This document shows positions 48,722-60,665 of a stretch of DNA of 64,000 nt, in pieces. The translations under genes were made by a program, and so were the position numbers. Position 1 is the first letter of the stretch. Every line of letters starts with the position of its first letter. Source of the stretch: Siphlonurus alternatus (taxonomy: Eukaryota > Arthropoda > Insecta > Ephemeroptera > Siphlonuridae); contig OX463780.1 of NCBI GenBank assembly GCA_949825025.1, forward strand, positions 39,474,979-39,538,978, written 5' to 3'. The notes beneath the pieces are model-generated. The model worked only from the letters and a program-made list of their open reading frames with translations. It searched no databases and was not told the origin of the DNA.

Positions 48722-50193
48722 ACTATTATATATATTTTTGTTTTAATTTGTCATGGCAAAACGAATCGATTCCATTCCTAACACTTTGATTTCGATTCAT
48801 TACACCGACTTTTTAAAATTCAAAAAATAGGGGTTTTTCTAACGACACCAAAATTTTCATCCCATCATCTCAGTTTAAGTTTAAGGGAGAGAGTTGAAAG
48901 TTATATTCTCAAAATCTGCTTGACGAGGACATACCCTAGCCCCCTAAAAATTGAAATTCGGTGTGCTTTTATTTGTAGCTATATTTCAGAAAATTACGTA
49001 TTGCTTTGATACTGCTGCAATTAATTTGGTGAAAATGGGTTGAAAGGTCTTGTTTCGATAAGGAGCAACTTTTTGACGGGCAAAAAATCACTTTTGCGAC
49101 CTTAAAAAGAAGTGGAAAAGTGACCCTCCGTGAACATGTGGGGGGGGGGGGTATTGTTTCGTTCAAAGTTTCAAAGTTTCGTTCATTAAAACTTTCTTGT
49201 ATTTGCAAGGAGAGTGATATGTTATATATTTTTTTAATTTGTCATGGCAAAACGAATCAAATCCATTCCTAACACTTTGATTTCAATTCATAACATCGAC
49301 TTTTTAAAATTCCAAAAAAGGGGTTTTTCTAACAAAACCAAAATTGCCATCCCATTATCTCAGTTTAAGTTTAAGGGAGAGAGTTGAAAGTTGTATTGTC
49401 AAAGTCTTCTTGACGAGGAGATTCCCTAGCCCCCCTAAAAATTAAAATTTGGTGCACTTTTATTTTAAGCTATATTTCAGAATATTACGTATTTCTTGGA
49501 TTTTGCTGCAATTAATTTGGTGAAAATGGTTTGAAAGGCCTTGCTTCTATAAGGAGCAACTTCTTGACGCGCAAAAAGTCACTTTCGCTACCTTAAAAAA
49601 AGTGGAAAAACGACCCTCCGTGAACATGTGGGGGGGTATTGGTATTTTCAAAGTTTCGTTCCTTAAAACTTTCTTGTAGTTGCATGGAGAGTGATGTTAT
49701 ATTTTTTTTTGAATTTGTCATGGAAAAACAAATCGATTCCATTCCTAACACTTTGAGTTCAATTCTTAACATCGACTTTTTAAAATTCCAAAAAAGGGGT
49801 TTTTCTAACGTAACCAAAATTGCCATCCCATTATCTCAGTTTAAATTTAAGGGATAGAGTTGAAACTTATATTGTCAAAGTCTGCTTGACAAGGAGATGC
49901 CCTAGCCCTACTAAAAATTGAAATTCGGTGCACTTTTATTTGTAGCTATATATCAGATTATTACGTATTCCTTGGATCCTGCTGCGATTAATTTGGTGAA
50001 AATGGGTAGAAAGATCTTGTTTCGATAAGGAGCAACTTCTTGACGCGCAAAAAGTCACTTTCGCCATCTTAAAAAAAGTGGAAAAGTGACCCTCCGTGAA
50101 CATGTGGGGGGGTATTGGTATTTTCAAAGTTTCGTTCCTTAAAACTTTCTTGTAGTTAAAAGGAGAGTAATGTTATATTTTTTTTTTAATTTG
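48722..50193. repeat. divergent edge units of the satellite
   Basis: The first three units depart from the array consensus. Unit 1 is about 491 bp long with a G run of about 12 and several private changes (GACGGGCAAAAAATC). Unit 2 resembles the E type (GGATTTTGCTGCAATT, GGCCTTGCTTCTATAAGG). Unit 3 resembles types G and I (GGGTAGAAAGATC). They do not follow the inner unit order. Such decay at an array edge is expected where unequal exchange is rare. Confidence 0.85.
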
Positions 50194-53100
50194 TCATGGC
50201 AAAACGAATCGATTCCATTCCAAACACTTTGATTTCGAATTATAACATCGACTTTTTAAAATTCCAAAAATGGGGTTTTTCTAACGTAACCAAAATTGCC
50301 ATCCCATTATCTCAGTTTAAGTTTAAGGGAGAGAGTTGAAAGTTATACTGTCAAAGTCTGCTTGACAAGGAGATGCCCTAGCCCTACTAAAAATTGAAAT
50401 TCGGTGCACTTTTATTTGTAGCTATATATCAGAATATTACGTATTCCTTGGATCCTGCTGCGATTAATTTGGTGAAAATGGGTTGAAAGGTCTTGTTTCG
50501 ATAAGGAGCAACTTTTTAATGCGCAAAAAGTCACTTTCGCCACCTTAAAAAAAGTGGAAAAGTGACCCTTCGTGAACATGTGGGGGGGTATTGGTATTTT
50601 CAAAGTTTCGTTCCTGAAAACTTTCTTGTAGTTGCAAGGAGAGTAATGTTATATTTTTTTTTTTTAATTTGTCATGGCAAAACGAATCAATTCCATTCCT
50701 AACACTTTGTTTTCGATATATAACATCGACTTTTTAAAATTCCAAAAAAGGGGTTTTTCTAACGTAACCAAAATTGCCATCGCATTATCTCAGTTTAGGT
50801 TTAAGGGAGAGAGTTGAAAGTTATATTGTCAAAGTCTGCTAGACAAGGAGATGCCCTAGCCCTACTAAAAATTTAAATTCGGTGCACTTTTATTTTAATC
50901 TATATTTCAGAATATTACGTATTCCTTGGATTCTGCTGCAATTAATTTGGTGAAAATGGGTTGAAAGGTCTTGTTTCGATAAGGAGCAACTTTTTAACGC
51001 GCAAAAAGTCACTTTCGCCACATTAAAAAAAGTGGAAAAGTGACCCTTTGTGAACATGTGGGGGGGTATTGGTATTTTCAAAGTTTTGTTCTTTAAAACT
51101 TTCTTGTAGTTTCAAGGAGAGTAATGTTATATTTTTTTTTGAATTTGTCATGGCAAAACGAAACGATTCCATTCCTAGCACTTTGATTTCGATTCATAAC
51201 ATCGACTTTTTAAAATTCCAAAAATGGGGTTTTTCTAACGTAACCAAAATTGCCATCCCATTATCTCAGTTTAAGTTTAAGGGAGAGAGTGGAAAATTAT
51301 TTTGTCAAAGTCTGCTTGACAAGGAGATGCCCTAGCCCTACAAAAATTGAAATTCGGTGCACTTTTATTTGTAGCTATATATCAGAATATTACGTATTCC
51401 TTGGATCCTGCTGCGATTAATTTGGTGAAAATGGGTTGAAAGGTCTTGTTTCGATAAGAAGCAACTTTTTAACGCGCAAAAAGTCACTTTCGCCACCTTA
51501 GAAAAAGTGGAAAAGTGACCCTTCGTGAACATGTGGGGGGGTATTGGTATTTTCAAAGTTTCGTTCCTTAAAACTTTCTTGTAGTTGCAAGGAGAGTAAT
51601 GTTATATATTTTTTTTTAATTTGTCATGGCAAAACGAATCGATTCCATTCCTAACACTTTGTTTTCGATATATAACATTGACTTTTTAAAATTCCAAAAA
51701 AGGGGTCTTTCAAACGTAACCAAAATTGCCATCCCATTATCTCAGTATAGGTTTAAGGGAGAGAGTTGAAAGTTATATTGTCAAAGTCTGCTTGACAAGG
51801 AGATGCCCTAGCCCTACTAAAAATTGAAATTCGGTGCACTTTTATTTGTAGCTATATATCAGAATATTACGTATTCCTTGGATTTTGCTGCAATTAATTT
51901 GGTGAAAATGGTTTGAAAGGCCTTGCTTCTATAAGGAGCAACTTCTTGACGCGCAAAAAGTCACTTTCGCTACCTTAAAAAAAGTGGAAAAACGACCCTC
52001 CGTGAACATGTGGGGGGGTATTGGTATTTTCAAAGTTTCGTTCCTTAAAACTTTCTTGTAGTTGCAAGGAGAGTAATGTTATATATTTTTTTTAATATGT
52101 AATGGCAAAACGAATCGATTCCATTCTTAACACTTTGTTTTCGATATATAACATCGGCTTTTTAAAATTCAAAAAAAGGGGTTTTTCTAACGTAACCAAA
52201 ATTGCCATCCCATTATCGCAGTTTAGGTTTAAGGGAGAGAGTTGAAAGTTATATTGTCAAAGTCTGCTTGACGAGGAGATGCTCTAGCCCCCCTAAAAAT
52301 TTAAATTCGGTGCACTTTTATTTTAATCTATTTTTCAGAATATTACGTATTCCTTGGATTCTGCTGCAATTAATTTGGTGAAAATGGGTTGAAAGGTCTT
52401 GTTTCGATAAGGAGCAACTTTTTAACGCGCAAAAAGTCACTTTCGCCACCTTAAAAAATGTGGAAAAGTGACCCTTCGTGAACATTTGGGGGGGTATTGG
52501 TATTTTCAAAGTTTCGTTCTTTAAAACATTCTTGTAGTTGCAAGGAGAGTAATGTTATATTTTTTTTTGAATTTGTCATGGCAAAACGAATCGATTCCAT
52601 TCCTAACACTTTGATTTCGATTTATAACATCGACTTTTTAAAATTCCAAAAATGGGGTTTTTCTAACGTAACCAAAATTGCCATCCCATTATCTCAGTTA
52701 AGGTTTAAGGGAGAGAGTTAAAAGTTATATTGTCAAAGTCTGCTTGACAAGGAGATGCCTTAGCCCTACTAAAAATTGAAATTCGGTGCACTTTTATTTG
52801 TAGCTTTTTATCAGACTATTACGTATTCCTTGGATCCTGCTGCGATTAATTTGGTGAAAATGGGTAGAAAGATCTTGTTTCGATAAGGAGCAACTTCTTG
52901 ACGCGCAAAAAGTCACTTTCGCCACCTTAAAAAAAGTGGAAAAGTGACCCTTCGTGAACATGTGGGGGGGTATTGGTATTTTCAAAGTTTCGTTCCTGAA
53001 TACTTTCTTGTAGTTGCAAGGAGAGTAATGTTATATTTTTTTTTAATTTGTCATGGCAAAACGAATCGATTCCATTCTTAACACTTTCTTTTCGATTTAT

Positions 53101-54479
53101 AACATCGACTTTTTAAAATTAAAAAAAAAGGGGTTTTTCTAACGTAACCAAAATTGCCATCCCATTATCGCAGTTTAGGTTTAAGGGAGAGAGTTGAAAG
53201 TTATATTGTCAAAGTCTGCTTGACGAGGAGATGCTCTAGCCCCCCTAAAAATTTAAATTCGGTGCACTTTTATTTTAATCTATATTTTAGAATATTACGT
53301 ATTCCTTGGATTCTGCTGCAATTAATTTCGTGAAAATGGGTTAAAAGGTCTTGTTTCGATAAGGAGCATCTTTTTAACGCGCAAAAAGTCACTTTCGCCA
53401 CCTTAAAAAAAGTGGAAAAGTGACCCTTCGTGAACATGTGGGGGGGTATTGGTATTTTCAAAGTTTCGTTCTTTAAAACTTTCTTGTAGTTGCAAGGAGA
53501 GTAATGTTATATTTTTTTTTAATTTGTTATGGCAAAACGAATCGATTCCATTCCTAACACTTGGTTTTCGATATATAACATTGACTTTTTAAAATTCCAA
53601 AAAAGGGGTTTTTCTAACGTAACCAAAATTGCCATCCCATTATCTCAGTATAGGTTTAAGGGAGAGAGTTGAAAGTTATATTGTCAAAGTCTGCTTGACA
53701 AGGAGATGCCCTAGCCCTACTAAAAATTGAAATTCGGTGCACTTTTATTTGTAGCTATTTATCAGATTATTACGTATTCCTTGGATCCTGCTGCGATTAA
53801 TTTGGTGAAAATGGGTAGAAAGATCTTGTTTCGATAAGGAGCAACTTCTTGACGCGCAAAAAGTCACTTTCGAAACCTTAAAAAAAGTGGAAAAGTGACC
53901 CTCCGTGAACATGTGGGGGGGTATTGGTATTTTCAAAGTTTCGTTCTTTAAAACTTTCTTGTAGTTGCAAGGAGAGTAATGTTACATTTTTTTTTGAATT
54001 TGTCATGGCAAAACGAATCGATTCCATTCCTAACACTTTGTTTTCGATATATAACATCGACTTTTTAAAATTCCAAAAAAAGGGGTTTTTCGAACGTAAC
54101 CAAAATTGCCATCCCATTATCTCAGTTTAGGTTTAAGGGAGGGAGTTGAAAGTTATATTGTCAAAGTCTGCTTGACGAGGAGATGCTCTAGCCCCCCTAA
54201 AAATTTAAATTCGGTGCACTTTTATTTTAATCTATATTTCAGAATATTACGTATTCCTTGGATTCTGCTGCAATTAATTTGGTGAAAATGGGTTGAAAGG
54301 TCTTGTTTTGATAAGGAGCAACTTTCTAACGCGCGAAAAGTCACTTTCGCCACCTTAAAAAAAGTGGAAAAGTGACCCTTCGTGAACGTGTGGGGGGGTA
54401 TTGGTATTTTCAAAGTTTCGTTCTTTAAAACTTTCTTGTAGTTGCAAGGAGAGTAATGTTACATTTTTTTTTGAATTTG
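50194..54479. repeat. higher-order repeat, copy 1 (nine units, B to J)
   Basis: Nine distinguishable units occur in order B C D E F G H I J, total 4,286 bp. Diagnostic marks: C has GTCTGCTAGACAAGG and GCCACATTAAA; D has GATAAGAAGCAAC and CCTTAGAAAAAG; E has GGTTTGAAAGGCCTTGC; F has TATGTAATGGC and AACATTTGGGG; G has AGCTTTTTATCAGACT and CCTGAATACTTTC; H has TTTCGTGAAAATGGGTTAAAAGG and GAGCATC; I has TTGTTATGGC, CACTTGG and TTTCGAAACC; J has GCGCGAAAAGTC and GAACGTGTGG. Units fall into two alternating classes by GGATCCTGCTGCG (B, D, G, I) versus GGATTCTGCTGCA (C, F, H, J), with E as a third. Confidence 0.9.
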
Positions 54480-57400
54480 TCATGGCAAAACGAATCGATT
54501 CCATTCCTAACACTTTGTTTTCGATATATAACATCGACTTTTTAAAATTCCAAAAATGGGGTTTTTCTAACGTAACCAAAATTGCCATCCCATTATCTCA
54601 GTTTAAGTTTAAGGGAGAGAGTTGAAAGTTATACTTTCAAAGTCTGCTTGACAAGGAGATGCCCTAGCCCTACTAAAAATTGAAATTCGGTGCACTTTTA
54701 TTTGTAGCTATATATCAGAATATTACGTATTCCTTGGATCCTGCTGCGATTAATTTGGTGAAAATGGGTTGAAAGGTCTTGTTTCGATAAGGAGCAACTT
54801 TTTAATGCGCAAAAAGTCACTTTCGCCACCTTAAAAAAAGTGGAAAAGTGACCCTTCGTGAACATGTGGGGGGGTATTGGTATTTTCAAAGTTTCATTCC
54901 TGAAAACTTTCTTGTAGTTGCAAGGAGAGTAATGTTATATTTTTTTTTTAATTTGTCATGGCAAAACGAATCAATTCCATTCCTAACACTTTGTTTTCGA
55001 TATATAACATCGACTTTTTAAAATTCCAAAAAAGGGGTTTTTCTAACGTAACCAAAATTGCCATCGCATTATCTCAGTTTAAGTTTAAGGGAGAGAGTTG
55101 AAAGTTATATTGTCAAAGTCTGCTAGACAAGGAGATGCCCTAGCCCTACTAAAAATTTAAATTCGGTGCACTTTTATTTTAATCTATATTTCAGAATATT
55201 ACGTATTCCTTGGATTCTGCTGCGATTAATTTGGTGAAAATGGGTTGAAAGGTCTTGTTTCGATAAGGAGCAACTTTTTAACGCGCAAAAAGTCACTTTC
55301 GCCACATTAAAAAAAGTGGAAAAGTGACCCTTGGTGAACATGTGGAAGGGTATTGGTATTTTCAAAGTTTTGTTCTTTAAAACTTTCTTGTAGTTTCAAG
55401 GAGAGTAATGTTATATTTTTTTTTGAATTTGTCATGGCAAAACGAAACGATTCCATTCCTAGCACTTTGATTTCGATTCATAACATCGACTTTTTAAAAT
55501 TCCAAAAATGGGGTTTTTCTAACGTAACCAAAATTGCCATCCCATTATCTCAGTTTAAGTTTAAGGGAGAGAGTGGAAAATTATATTGTCAAAGTCTGCT
55601 TGACAAGGAGATGCCCTAGCCCTACAAAAATTGAAATTAGGTGCACTTTTATTTGTAGCTATATATCAGAATATTACGTATTCCTTGGATCCTGCTGCGA
55701 TTAATTTGGTGAAAATGGGTTGAAAGGTCTTGTTTCGATAAGAAGCAACTTTTTAACGCGCAAAAAGTCACTTTCGCCACCTTAGAAAAAGTGGAAAAGT
55801 GACCCTTCGTGAACATGTGGGGGGGTATTGGTATTTTCAAAGTTTCGTTCTTTAAAACTTTCTTGTAATTGCAAGGAGAGTAATGTTATATATTTTTTTT
55901 TAATTTGTCATGGCAAAACGAATCGATTCCAATCCTAACACTTTGTTTTCGATATATAACATTAACTTTTTAAAATTCCAAAGAGGGGTCTTTCAAACGT
56001 AACCAAAATTGCCATCCCATTATCTCAGTATAGGTTTAAGGGAGAGAGTTGAAAGTTATATTGTCAAAGTCTGCTTGACAAGGAGATGCCCTAGCCCTAC
56101 TAAAAATTGAAATTCGGTGCACTTTTATTTGTAGCTATATATCAGAATATTACGTATTCCTTGGATTTTGCTGCAATTAATTTGGTGAAAATGGTTTGAA
56201 AGGCCTTGCTTCTATAAGGAGCAACTTCTTGACGCGCAAAAAGTCACTTTCGCTACCTTAAAAAAAGTGGAAAAACGACCCTCCGTGAACATGTGGGGGG
56301 GTATTGGTATTTTCAAAGTTTCGTTCCTTAAAACTTTCTTGTAGTTGCAAGGAGAGTAATGTTATATATTTTTTTTAATATGTAATGGCAAAACGAATCG
56401 ATTCCATTCTTAACACTTTGTTTTCGATATATAACATCGGCTTTTTAAAATTCAAAAAAAGGGGTTTTTCTAACGTAACCAAAATTGCCATCCCATTATC
56501 GCAGTTTAGGTTTAAGGGAGAGAGTTGAAAGTTATATTGTCAAAGTCTGCTTGACGAGGAGATGCTCTAGCCCCCCTAAAAATTTAAATTCGGTGCACTT
56601 TTATTTTAATCTATTTTTCAGAATATTACGTATTCCTTGGATTCTGCTGCAATTAATTTGGTGAAAATGGGTTGAAAGGTCTTGTTTCGATAAGGAGCAA
56701 CTTTTTAACGCGCAAAAAGTCACTTTCGCCACCTTAAAAAAAGTGGAAAAGTGACCCTTCGTGAACATTTGGGGGGGTATTGGTATTTTCAAAGTTTCGT
56801 TCTTTAAAACATTCTTGTAGTTGCAAGGAGAGTAATGTTATATTTTTTTTTGAATTTGTCATGGCAAAACGAATCGATTCCATTCCTAACACTTTGATTT
56901 CGATTTATAACATCGACTTTTTAAAATTCCAAAAATGGGGTTTTTCTAACGTAACCAAAATTGCCATCCCATTATCTCAGTTAAGGTTTAAGGGAGAGAG
57001 TTAAAAGTTATATTGTCAAAGTCTGCTTGACAAGGAGATGCCTTAGCCCTACTAAAAATTGAAATTCGGTGCACTTTTATTTGTAGCTTTTTATCAGACT
57101 ATTACGTATTCCTTGGATCCTGCTGCGATTAATTTGGTGAAAATGGGTAGAAAGATCTTGTTTCGATAAGGAGCAACTTCTTGACGCGCAAAAAGTCACT
57201 TTCGCCACCTTAAAAAAAGTGGAAAAGTGACCCTTCGTGAACATGTGGGGGGGTATTGGTATTTTCAAAGTTTCGTTCCTGAATACTTTCTTGTAGTTGC
57301 AAGGAGAGTAATGTTATATTTTTTTTTAATTTGTCATGGCAAAACGAATCGATTCCATTCTTAACACTTTCTTTTCGATTTATAACATCGACTTTTTAAA

Positions 57401-60400
57401 ATTAAAAAAAAAGGGGTTTTTCTAACGTAACCAAAATTGCCATCCCATTATCGCAGTTTAGGTTTAAGGGAGAGAGTTGAAAGTTATATTGTCAAAGTCT
57501 GCTTGACGAGGAGATGCTCTAGCCCCCCTAAAAATTTAAATTCGGTGCACTTTTATTTTAATCTATATTTTAGAATATTACGTATTCCTTGGATTCTGCT
57601 GCAATTAATTTCGTGAAAATGGGTTAAAAGGTCTTGTTTCGATAAGGAGCATCTTTTTAACGCGCAAAAAGTCACTTTCGCCACCTTAAAAAAAGTGGAA
57701 AAGTGACCCTTCGTGAACATGTGGGGGGGTATTGGTATTTTCAAAGTTTCGTTCTTTAAAACTTTCTTGTAGTTGCAAGGAGAGTAATGTTATATTTTTT
57801 TTTAATTTGTTATGGCAAAACGAATCGATTCCATTCCTAACACTTGGTTTTCGATATATAACATTGACTTTTTAAAATTCCAAAAAAGGGGTCTTTCAAA
57901 CGTAACCAAAATTGCCATCCCATTATCTCAGTATAGGTTTAAGGGAGAGAGTTGAAAGTTATATTGTCAAAGTCTGCTTGACAAGGAGATGCCCTAGCCC
58001 TACTAAAAATTGAAATTCGGTGCACTTTTATTTGTAGCTATATATCAGAATATTACGTATTCCTTGGATTTTGCTGCAATTAATTTGGTGAAAATGGTTT
58101 GAAAGGCCTTGCTTCTATAAGGAGCAACTTCTTGACGCGCAAAAAGTCACTTTCGCTACCTTAAAAAAAGTGGAAAAACGACCCTCCGTGAACATGTGGG
58201 GGGGTATTGGTATTTTCAAAGTTTCGTTCCTTAAAACTTTCTTGTAGTTGCAAGGAGAGTAATGTTATATATTTTTTTTAATATGTAATGGCAAAACGAA
58301 TCGATTCCATTCTTAACACTTTGTTTTCGATATATAACATCGGCTTTTTAAAATTCAAAAAAAGGGGTTTTTCTAACGTAACCAAAATTGCCATCCCATT
58401 ATCGCAGTTTAGGTTTAAGGGAGAGAGTTGAAAGTTATATTGTCAAAGTCTGCTTGACGAGGAGATGCTCTAGCCCCCCTAAAAATTTAAATTCGGTGCA
58501 CTTTTATTTTAATCTATTTTTCAGAATATTACGTATTCCTTGGATTCTGCTGCAATTAATTTGGTGAAAATGGGTTGAAAGGTCTTGTTTCGATAAGGAG
58601 CAACTTTTTAACGCGCAAAAAGTCACTTTCGCCACCTTAAAAAAAGTGGAAAAGTGACCCTTCGTGAACATTTGGGGGGGTATTGGTATTTTCAAAGTTT
58701 CGTTCTTTAAAACATTCTTGTAGTTGCAAGGAGAGTAATGTTATATTTTTTTTTGAATTTGTCATGGCAAAACGAATCGATTCCATTCCTAACACTTTGA
58801 TTTCGATTTATAACATCGACTTTTTAAAATTCCAAAAATGGGGTTTTTCTAACGTAACCAAAATTGCCATCCCATTATCTCAGTTAAGGTTTAAGGGAGA
58901 GAGTTAAAAGTTATATTGTCAAAGTCTGCTTGACAAGGAGATGCCTTAGCCCTACTAAAAATTGAAATTCGGTGCACTTTTATTTGTAGCTTTTTATCAG
59001 ACTATTACGTATTCCTTGGATCCTGCTGCGATTAATTTGGTGAAAATGGGTAGAAAGATCTTGTTTCGATAAGGAGCAACTTCTTGACGCGCAAAAAGTC
59101 ACTTTCGCCACCTTAAAAAAAGTGGAAAAGTGACCCTTCGTGAACATGTGGGGGGGTATTGGTATTTTCAAAGTTTCGTTCCTGAATACTTTCTTGTAGT
59201 TGCAAGGAGAGTAATGTTATATTTTTTTTTAATTTGTCATGGCAAAACGAATCGATTCCATTCTTAACACTTTCTTTTCGATTTATAACATCGACTTTTT
59301 AAAATTAAAAAAAAAGGGGTTTTTCTAACGTAACCAAAATTGCCATCCCATTATCGCAGTTTAGGTTTAAGGGAGAGAGTTGAAAGTTATATTGTCAAAG
59401 TCTGCTTGACGAGGAGATGCTCTAGCCCCCCTAAAAATTTAAATTCGGTGCACTTTTATTTTAATCTATATTTTAGAATATTACGTATTCCTTGGATTCT
59501 GCTGCAATTAATTTCGTGAAAATGGGTTAAAAGGTCTTGTTTCGATAAGGAGCATCTTTTTAACGCGCAAAAAGTCACTTTCGCCACCTTAAAAAAAGTG
59601 GAAAAGTGACCCTTCGTGAACATGTGGGGGGGTATTGGTATTTTCAAAGTTTCGTTCTTTAAAACTTTCTTGTAGTTGCAAGGAGAGTAATGTTATATTT
59701 TTTTTTAATTTGTTATGGCAAAACGAATCGATTCCATTCCTAACACTTGGTTTTCGATATATAACATTGACTTTTTAAAATTCCAAAAAAGGGGTTTTTC
59801 TAACGTAACCAAAATTGCCATCCCATTATCTCAGTATAGGTTTAAGGGAGAGAGTTGAAAGTTATATTGTCAAAGTCTGCTTGACAAGGAGATGCCCTAG
59901 CCCTACTAAAAATTGAAATTCGGTGCACTTTTATTTGTAGCTATTTATCAGATTATTACGTATTCCTTGGATCCTGCTGCGATTAATTTGGTGAAAATGG
60001 GTAGAAAGATCTTGTTTCGATAAGGAGCAACTTCTTGACGCGCAAAAAGTCACTTTCGAAACCTTAAAAAAAGTGGAAAAGTGACCCTCCGTGAACATGT
60101 GGGGGGGTATTGGTATTTTCAAAGTTTCGTTCTTTAAAACTTTCTTGTAGTTGCAAGGAGAGTAATGTTACATTTTTTTTTGAATTTGTCATGGCAAAAC
60201 GAATCGATTCCATTCCTAACACTTTGTTTTCGATATATAACATCGACTTTTTAAAATTCCAAAAAAAGGGGTTTTTCGAACGTAACCAAAATTGCCATCC
60301 CATTATCTCAGTTTAGGTTTAAGGGAGGGAGTTGAAAGTTATATTGTCAAAGTCTGCTTGACGAGGAGATGCTCTAGCCCCCCTAAAAATTTAAATTCGG

Positions 60401-60665
60401 TGCACTTTTATTTTAATCTATATTTCAGAATATTACGTATTCCTTGGATTCTGCTGCAATTAATTTGGTGAAAATGGGTTGAAAGGTCTTGTTTTGATAA
60501 GGAGCAACTTTTTAACGCGCGAAAAGTCACTTTCGCCACCTTAAAAAAAGTGGAAAAGTGACCCTTCGTGAACGTGTGGGGGGGTATTGGTATTTTCAAA
60601 GTTTCGTTCTTTAAAACTTTCTTGTAGTTGCAAGGAGAGTAATGTTACATTTTTTTTTGAATTTG
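54480..60665. repeat. higher-order repeat, copy 2, expanded to 13 units
   Basis: Unit order is B C D E F G H, then (I/E hybrid) F G H, then I J. The four-unit segment at 57810-59712 (1,903 bp) duplicates E-F-G-H and inserts it before I. Diagnostic marks of each type match copy 1 with only scattered base changes: for example C here lacks the GCAGTTTAGG variant, and its G block reads GTGGAAGGG. B in copy 1 and copy 2 start 4,286 bp apart. Confidence 0.88.

Noticed and set aside
49660..49690. CENP-B box in the satellite unit
   Set aside because: TTTCGTT is present, but the rest of the 17-bp motif, including the required CGGG, is not.
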